From assembly GCA_910577075.1 (NCBI GenBank), contig CAJTKV010000030.1:4909-15712 (forward strand): a stretch of DNA of 10,804 bases, written 5' to 3'. The position numbers and the translations under genes are program-made. Shown here one piece after another: positions 6,389-10,804 of the stretch; within the stretch, counting starts at the first letter, position 1, and every line of letters starts with the position of its first letter. Below the pieces are notes generated by a model that saw only the letters and a program-made list of their open reading frames with translations, did not search any database and had not been told where the DNA came from. This DNA comes from an uncultured Bacilli bacterium (GTDB lineage: Bacteria > Bacillota_I > Bacilli_A > RF39 > UBA660).

Positions 6389-8261
6389 ATTCTCCTCCTG
6401 ATAAAACCTGTTTCACATTTTTGGTATCTTCATGACTTTTGGTAAATGCTTCATAGTCAACCATAAAGCGAATATTGGCATATCCCTCTTTGCTAGAATC
6501 CATATTGACAACGAAGATAGTTCTAGTTATTCCCGTCATAGGATCAATTATTTTCCCCTTAAATCCCTCAATTTCTCTAGCTGTCATCTCGTTGTTAATA
6601 TTATTAAACACTTCAACAGCTACACCATCTTCATAATACTCGGGATATTCATAAAATATAATATTCGTTCCACTATATTCCATCATTTCTGGTACTACTT
6701 CAAAACTTATTACACTCGCATCATTATCGCCTACTATCTCCCTCGTTCCATAGATCCATTCCGTCTTCAAATCCTTATCATAGAGAAATTCGAATCCCAA
6801 ATTATTCTCTGCTAGCAATTTATCAATTTCTTTAAAATACTTTTGATAATCTACACTGCCAAGAAAATAATTATCTTCACTAGAACTGGCTATATCCCTA
6901 TATTCCTCTTCTTTCATATTAGCTAAATCATCACGGTCAATATAATTATCACTATCATTAAAGGAAACATTCATATATTTTCTTTGATTATTATAGTTTA
7001 CTAAGGCATTAAAGCGAAGATAATCATCATAAGTGATGCCATTATCCTTAATACTTTGAATTAAAATATTAAAATATTGATCTAAAACAGTCGGTTTAGA
7101 AGAATATAGTTCTAAGACAAACGTATTAAATTCCTCCTGTGTACCAAAATATTTCGATAAATTGTCAAAGATAAGTTTTCGAAAATCCTCAGCTTTATCA
7201 ATATCGCTAAATGTAATATTAGAATCCAATAGACACATCAATAATTGCATCATATCCGAAACAGCATTGTCATCCTCATCTTCCAAATGAAATGATCTTG
7301 CTAAAATATTATTTACACCAACGCATTTCAAATCTTCCATCGAGTTAGATCCATATAAAAAAGCCTTATTTAAATTAGGAAGAGAATAAACCTCATCAGG
7401 ATCTTTCACATCAACGGTAAATGTATCTGTCGTTATACCAGGCAAGATACTATATTTATCGCGGCCATAATACCAACTACCTCTTAAAAGAGTCATATAA
7501 AGACTATCACTAAAGTCTGGATATTTTTCACACTTAGAACTTATAATCATACCGATTATTTCCTTTATGCGCATTTCATAGGAATCTTTTATTTTTTCGT
7601 CCATATACTCATTGGATACAAGTATCTCATCAGTTACAAGTATATCCGTATAGGCATCCATTTTAAGTATTAATTCTTTTAATACTTCGCGATCATCAAA
7701 ACCCGTATTTTCCATAATTGTGTCTATTACACTCTCAATGTTACCAGAAAAAATGCTAGAAAAAAGTTCTTCATCATTATCGACGATAGCAACAAGATTT
7801 TTTAAAGGATTGGATAATTCCCCGCCGAAATTTCCCCTGACATCTAGATGCTCTTCCAAGATACAGTAATTAAATACTTTAAAAAATCCTCGCCCATAGG
7901 AATCATCTTTTACATTCAAAATCGTATTTAAGTAATTTAAAGTTTCAGGATATTCATTTCTCTCATCACCATTCATATTATCTACTAATTCAATAAATAT
8001 ATCATACTGTTCTTTCGACATATGCTTAATAAATTTATCTAAATAATCCCAATAAAGAGCGACATAAGAGTCTTTAACAGTTCTATATTCGTCTTTATAA
8101 AAGTTATTATTTTCTAACAGATAAGATACAACATCATAACTTTCCTCTTGATAATCATCCCTATAGACACCACTATTTTTGCTCTTATTTGCACAACCTG
8201 TCGTTGCAAGCATTAAAGACATAAACATCATCATTATTCTTTTTCGACTTTTTACCTTCAT
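6381..8261 (-). CDS. A2: secreted lipoprotein of unknown family
   Basis: This is a 626-residue protein from the ATG at 8261, and a paralogue of A1. The signal peptide is MKVKSRKRIMMMFMSLMLA followed by the same lipobox-like TTGC, with Cys23 exactly where A1 has it. The mature chain starts with a polar linker (ANKSKNSG). Counting from the GTG at 8270, residues 166-208 (ELFSSIFSGNIESVID...LKELILKMDAY) are the stretch most like the B proteins. Residues 398-427 (DNGITYDDYLRFNALVNYNN region) are shared with A3, and 535-588 hold the conserved IIFYEYPEYYEDGVAV and DPMTG segments. A run of GTG-ATG-ATG-ATG makes the exact start uncertain by up to 9 nt; the last ATG is chosen because TTAGGGG then sits 8 nt away, as in A1. 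The C-terminus LSGGEYE carries B2's ribosome-binding site. It probably acts with B2 at the outer membrane face; the function is not recognised. Confidence 0.88.
   Translation of the reverse strand: MKVKSRKRIMMMFMSLMLATTGCANKSKNSGVYRDDYQEESYDVVSYLLENNNFYKDEYRTVKDSYVALYWDYLDKFIKHMSKEQYDIFIELVDNMNGDERNEYPETLNYLNTILNVKDDSYGRGFFKVFNYCILEEHLDVRGNFGGELSNPLKNLVAIVDNDEELFSSIFSGNIESVIDTIMENTGFDDREVLKELILKMDAYTDILVTDEILVSNEYMDEKIKDSYEMRIKEIIGMIISSKCEKYPDFSDSLYMTLLRGSWYYGRDKYSILPGITTDTFTVDVKDPDEVYSLPNLNKAFLYGSNSMEDLKCVGVNNILARSFHLEDEDDNAVSDMMQLLMCLLDSNITFSDIDKAEDFRKLIFDNLSKYFGTQEEFNTFVLELYSSKPTVLDQYFNILIQSIKDNGITYDDYLRFNALVNYNNQRKYMNVSFNDSDNYIDRDDLANMKEEEYRDIASSSEDNYFLGSVDYQKYFKEIDKLLAENNLGFEFLYDKDLKTEWIYGTREIVGDNDASVISFEVVPEMMEYSGTNIIFYEYPEYYEDGVAVEVFNNINNEMTAREIEGFKGKIIDPMTGITRTIFVVNMDSSKEGYANIRFMVDYEAFTKSHEDTKNVKQVLSGGEYE
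6394..6399 (-). promoter_or_regulatory. Ribosome-binding site of B2, embedded in the A2 coding end
   Basis: AGGAGG (within AGGAGGAGA) lies 5 nt before the B2 ATG and is translated in A2 as part of LSGGEYE. The A2 stop and B2 start share ATGAGTAA. Spacing and overlap are the same as in the other two pairs although the A C-termini differ. Confidence 0.85.
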
Positions 8262-8269
8262 CATCATCA

Positions 8270-8276
8270 CCCCTAA
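8270..8276 (-). promoter_or_regulatory. Ribosome-binding site that decides the A2 start
   Basis: TTAGGGG ends 8 nt before the ATG at 8261 and 5 nt before the ATG at 8264. The GTG at 8270 overlaps the site and the ATG at 8267 is too close. Alignment with A1 favours 8261. Confidence 0.7.
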
Positions 8277-8284
8277 GCCCTCTT

Positions 8285-8313
8285 ATTATATAATTATATT
8301 TTTATTAATTCAA
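8285..8313 (-). promoter_or_regulatory. Promoter of the A2-B2 operon
   Basis: On the minus strand, TTGAAT (8308-8313), a 17-bp spacer and TATAAT (8285-8290) match the A1 promoter box for box. The expected start near 8278 leaves a leader of about 17 nt. The 55 nt from the terminator T-run to the ribosome-binding site are identical to the A1 cassette at 49 positions. Confidence 0.85.
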
Positions 8314-8337
8314 TATAAAAGGCCTATTTTATAGGCC
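8314..8337 (-). terminator. Rho-independent terminator after B3
   Basis: A perfect GC-rich 7-bp stem (8321-8327 with 8331-8337, GGCCTAT/ATAGGCC) encloses a 3-nt loop and is followed on the minus strand by CTTTTATATTG. It starts 7 nt after the B3 stop. The stem differs completely from the one after B2, while the sequence just beyond it is conserved. Confidence 0.75.
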
Positions 8338-8344
8338 CTTTTAA

Positions 8345-10111
8345 TTAATCTTCTGGTACATAAATATATTTTTTTACACCATCATTAGCATAATCAAAAA
8401 TAAAAGGATTCAACTTAAGTTCACTAAATAAAGATGTATCCGCTTCTAACGCCTTAAATAATAAGCCATAAGCCTCTACTTTATCTTTATTTCCCCATCC
8501 AAAAAGTATTTCTAATCTTGATTTATATTCCTCTTCTGACAAATTTCCTGCCTCTATATCTTTTCTCATACACTTATTATATTCGACAAATAAGGCCAGA
8601 GAAAAGGCATCATCATTAGGTGAATTAACCTCTTTTAATATATCATTATAGCATATATTTCCATTTGAAAAATAGGCATATAAGAATTGTGGTTTAATAT
8701 TGGTAAATCCATCCTCTAAAGAGAAAACACGATCATATATTTTTTGTGCTAATTCTTCTGGTGTCACACAACTGGTGACTTCATCCACATAATAATACAA
8801 TTCATCTTCACAAGCTAAAATTGTCAAATATAATAAAAAGCGTACATCCTTATCATTATAATCGAGGTTATTTCCCTTTTCTTTAATCAACTTAACTAAT
8901 TTATCGAAATAGATAGTTTGACTGACATCATTACCCGTCTGACAATCATAATATAGCGCATATGGTCCATATTTTGAATCATCATAATTAATCGTTAGGA
9001 TATCACTAAATAAGTTATTGCTAACTTGGAATTTTCCATTATATACTTGACTTGCCAATATGAATTGATCAATTTCATTAAGATTTGTTTTATCGCGATA
9101 ATAAGAACTCAATATTTTAGCTAATTTAGCATAAAAAGATTCTAACTCTATATTCTTCTCCTCTTCCGTAGAAGCTTCCGTATATCTTTTTAAGACATTC
9201 AATAATTCCTTAATATCCTTTTTATCGACATCATAAATCTCGGCCATATCTAAGGCGAATTGATTTGTTCCATTATTAAATATATCATTTAATAAACTGG
9301 TCTTATCTTTCGTATATAAAGAACCAAACAAAATTGATTGAGTAGAAGGAACTCGTCCATTGGCATATTCATCAAGTTCAAGAGCAAGAGAAGTAGCCAC
9401 TATATCTTTCTCATTAAATAATATATATGCTAAAACTTCCGTATAATTGCCTTCATCACAATTGGTAAAATCTGCCGAAGCTAAACGTGAACAAATAGCT
9501 TTTGTCTTATACTTATCCAAGACTAAAGTATCAGGAATATATATATCACTTTCTACCAATATCGAAAAATCATTTCTTAATATGTCTTTTAACTCTTCAG
9601 TTATCGTATTATTTTCCTCAATAGCTTGTAAAAAGGCTGTCATATGCGTCTCATCATTCTGATGTTCCTCGCGATACCTATCAATCTTTTCCTCATATTT
9701 ATTTCTTAAATTTTCTCTTAGTTGCTCCGTTTGAAAATAGACTAATATAACGATAATAGTAAAAACACAACTAGTAGCAAAATACTTAAATATATCTTTG
9801 CGAACCGCCGGTATAGATAAGTCATCTTTAATGCTATCAATTATTTTATATATCTTAGAAGAATGCTTTTTATCATATTTTTTTATTAAATTATAAGTAT
9901 ATTTAAAAGATTCTAATTCTCTTTCATCAGTAACGCGAACACTTTCTAAATTTTCTAATTGTTCTGGCGTAAAAAAGTCTGATGCTACTTCAAAATCCTC
10001 TGCTGTTTCCTTGCCAAAGAATCCCGAATCGACAGAATAGAATTCTCCTCTTTCTTCACTATAATAAATTTCCTTTTCATTAATGCCACATACATATACA
10101 AATTTACTCAT
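8345..10111 (-). CDS. B3: single-pass membrane protein with large outward-facing helical domain, unknown family
   Basis: This 588-residue member of the B family has a cytoplasmic domain MSKFVYVCG...KEIYYS...GEFYSV...FF (1-32), a segment with the TDERELESFK motif (61-70) common to the family, and one membrane helix at about 109-126 after the basic KKHSSKIYK and RKDIFK stretches. A charged, possibly coiled segment (128-148) leads into EHQNDETHMTAFLQAIEENN (149-168), closely like B2. Further out are the core DIFNNGTNQF...NEIDQFILASQVYN (276-358), KYGPYALYYD (380-389), EKGNNLDYNDKDVRFLLYL (411-429), YFSNGNICYND (480-490) and Cys514 in YNKCMR. The tail KKYIYVPED extends a few residues past that of B1 and B2. 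It overlaps the A3 stop by 8 nt, with AGGAGG (10117-10122) 5 nt upstream, and a terminator follows. It is closer to B2 than to B1. Function unknown. Confidence 0.9.
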   Translation of the reverse strand: MSKFVYVCGINEKEIYYSEERGEFYSVDSGFFGKETAEDFEVASDFFTPEQLENLESVRVTDERELESFKYTYNLIKKYDKKHSSKIYKIIDSIKDDLSIPAVRKDIFKYFATSCVFTIIVILVYFQTEQLRENLRNKYEEKIDRYREEHQNDETHMTAFLQAIEENNTITEELKDILRNDFSILVESDIYIPDTLVLDKYKTKAICSRLASADFTNCDEGNYTEVLAYILFNEKDIVATSLALELDEYANGRVPSTQSILFGSLYTKDKTSLLNDIFNNGTNQFALDMAEIYDVDKKDIKELLNVLKRYTEASTEEEKNIELESFYAKLAKILSSYYRDKTNLNEIDQFILASQVYNGKFQVSNNLFSDILTINYDDSKYGPYALYYDCQTGNDVSQTIYFDKLVKLIKEKGNNLDYNDKDVRFLLYLTILACEDELYYYVDEVTSCVTPEELAQKIYDRVFSLEDGFTNIKPQFLYAYFSNGNICYNDILKEVNSPNDDAFSLALFVEYNKCMRKDIEAGNLSEEEYKSRLEILFGWGNKDKVEAYGLLFKALEADTSLFSELKLNPFIFDYANDGVKKYIYVPED

Positions 10112-10804
10112 GATTGCCTCCTAAAGAAAGTTCCTTTACACCATTATTTCTTCTATTTTCTATAAAAAGCGGATAATCCATTATAAAGCGAATATCTTCC
10201 GCATTATCTAAAGAATCGGCAATACCTGAAACAAAGACAAACTTTTCCTCCCCCGTTTCAGGATCTTCAATAGTTGTTTTAAAACCATTAACAGTGCGAT
10301 TAATAAACTTACTATCTATATTATAAAATGTCTCAACAGCTAAAGCTTGCTCATAATTTTCGGGTATTTCATAATAGATAATATTCGTTCCATTATACTC
10401 CATTTCCTTGGCTTTCACCAACGAACTTAACACCTGTGTATTATCTAAATTAGTAACATTTGCTTCATTATTACCCCATGTATATTCGCAATCCGGATTA
10501 TATAATAATTCATAGCCAAGGTCATTATTAGCTAAGCACTTTTCAATATCCGCAAAATAATCTTCATATGGAACACTTCCAATAAAGTAATTTTCCTGAA
10601 TGCGGTACACAATTGGGTCCCATTCGCTTTCCTTCATCAAGCGCACTTCATCCTCCGGTATATAATTGGCTTTCATCTCTTCATAAGTTCCACTGAAATA
10701 AATATGTGTACTAGTTCGCTCATTATTATAGTTAACTAAACATAAGTAGCGAATAAAATCATCATAGTTTATTCCCTCTTCTTTAATGCGTTTAGTAAGA
10801 ATAT
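10104..10804 (-). CDS. A3: C-terminal part of a third A-family lipoprotein (starts beyond the right edge)
   Basis: The frame is open from the right edge (first full codon 10800-10802) to the TAA at 10104-10106, giving about 232 residues. A methionine at 10676 opens an apparent shorter frame, but upstream codons read ILTKRIKEEGINYDDFIRY and LVNYNNERT, which align directly with A2 near residues 402-430, so that methionine is internal. The fragment also has ENYFIGSVPYEDYF, LANNDLGYELLYNPDC, GTNIIYYEIPENYEQALAV and a strand-rich FKTTIEDPETGEE segment, in the same order as in A1 and A2. The end, LSLGGNHE, carries the ribosome-binding site of B3. The signal peptide and lipobox are not in the window; lipoprotein status is inferred from its paralogues. 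This shows that the tandem array has at least three pairs and may go on to the right. Confidence 0.85.
   Translation of the reverse strand, partial: ILTKRIKEEGINYDDFIRYLCLVNYNNERTSTHIYFSGTYEEMKANYIPEDEVRLMKESEWDPIVYRIQENYFIGSVPYEDYFADIEKCLANNDLGYELLYNPDCEYTWGNNEANVTNLDNTQVLSSLVKAKEMEYNGTNIIYYEIPENYEQALAVETFYNIDSKFINRTVNGFKTTIEDPETGEEKFVFVSGIADSLDNAEDIRFIMDYPLFIENRRNNGVKELSLGGNHE
10117..10122 (-). promoter_or_regulatory. Ribosome-binding site of B3, embedded in the A3 coding end
   Basis: AGGAGG lies 5 nt before the B3 ATG and within the LSLGGNHE codons of A3. The overlap ATGAGTAA is 8 nt, as in the other pairs. Confidence 0.85.

Noticed and set aside
10104..10676. A3 as a complete short protein starting at the methionine at 10676
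   Set aside because: The upstream in-frame codons continue to the window edge and align with A2, so the methionine is internal.

Overview
The window looks like chromosomal DNA from a low-GC Gram-positive bacterium (Bacillota or a wall-less relative). The base composition is strongly AT-rich. One edge carries the N-terminal part of PolC, the replicative polymerase of this lineage. Other pointers are lipoprotein-type signal peptides, strong purine-rich Shine-Dalgarno sites and TTGAAT/TATAAT promoters. Tryptophan is encoded by TGG and no TGA is seen inside a clear gene, which argues against the Mycoplasma code. The style resembles uncultured gut Bacilli, but that is an impression and not a measurement.

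Every supported gene is on the minus strand, so the window reads from right to left. At the right edge lies the C-terminal part of a lipoprotein-family gene ('A3', 10104-10804), overlapping a single-pass membrane protein gene ('B3', 8345-10111). A second complete pair follows (A2 6381-8261, B2 4667-6388), then a third (A1 2723-4570, B1 943-2730). Every A protein whose N-terminus is visible is a lipoprotein of about 620 residues. Every B protein is a 573-595-residue protein with a small cytoplasmic N-terminal domain, one membrane segment near residue 110-130 and an outward-facing domain of about 450 residues. The three copies of each family are clearly paralogous but well diverged. I do not recognise either family, and no enzymatic motif is visible.

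In every pair the A stop and the B start overlap by 8 nt, and B's ribosome-binding site lies inside the last codons of A, with the same 5-nt spacing each time. Between pairs there is a hairpin terminator followed at once by a nearly identical promoter cassette (49 of 55 positions). Each A-B pair is therefore its own two-gene operon and the promoter was duplicated with it. The A and B proteins also appear to share a distantly related helical core, which suggests that the two partners arose from one ancestor and act together on the outer face of the membrane.

Downstream of B1 (575-942) there is no clear protein gene. The stretch holds a compact transcription unit with its own promoter, a palindrome at the expected transcript start, a 12-bp long-range stem, eight CAAC motifs, a 14-nt tandem repeat and a strong terminator. 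It looks like an undescribed small RNA or a micro-peptide gene. polC then starts from its own promoter and runs off the left edge.
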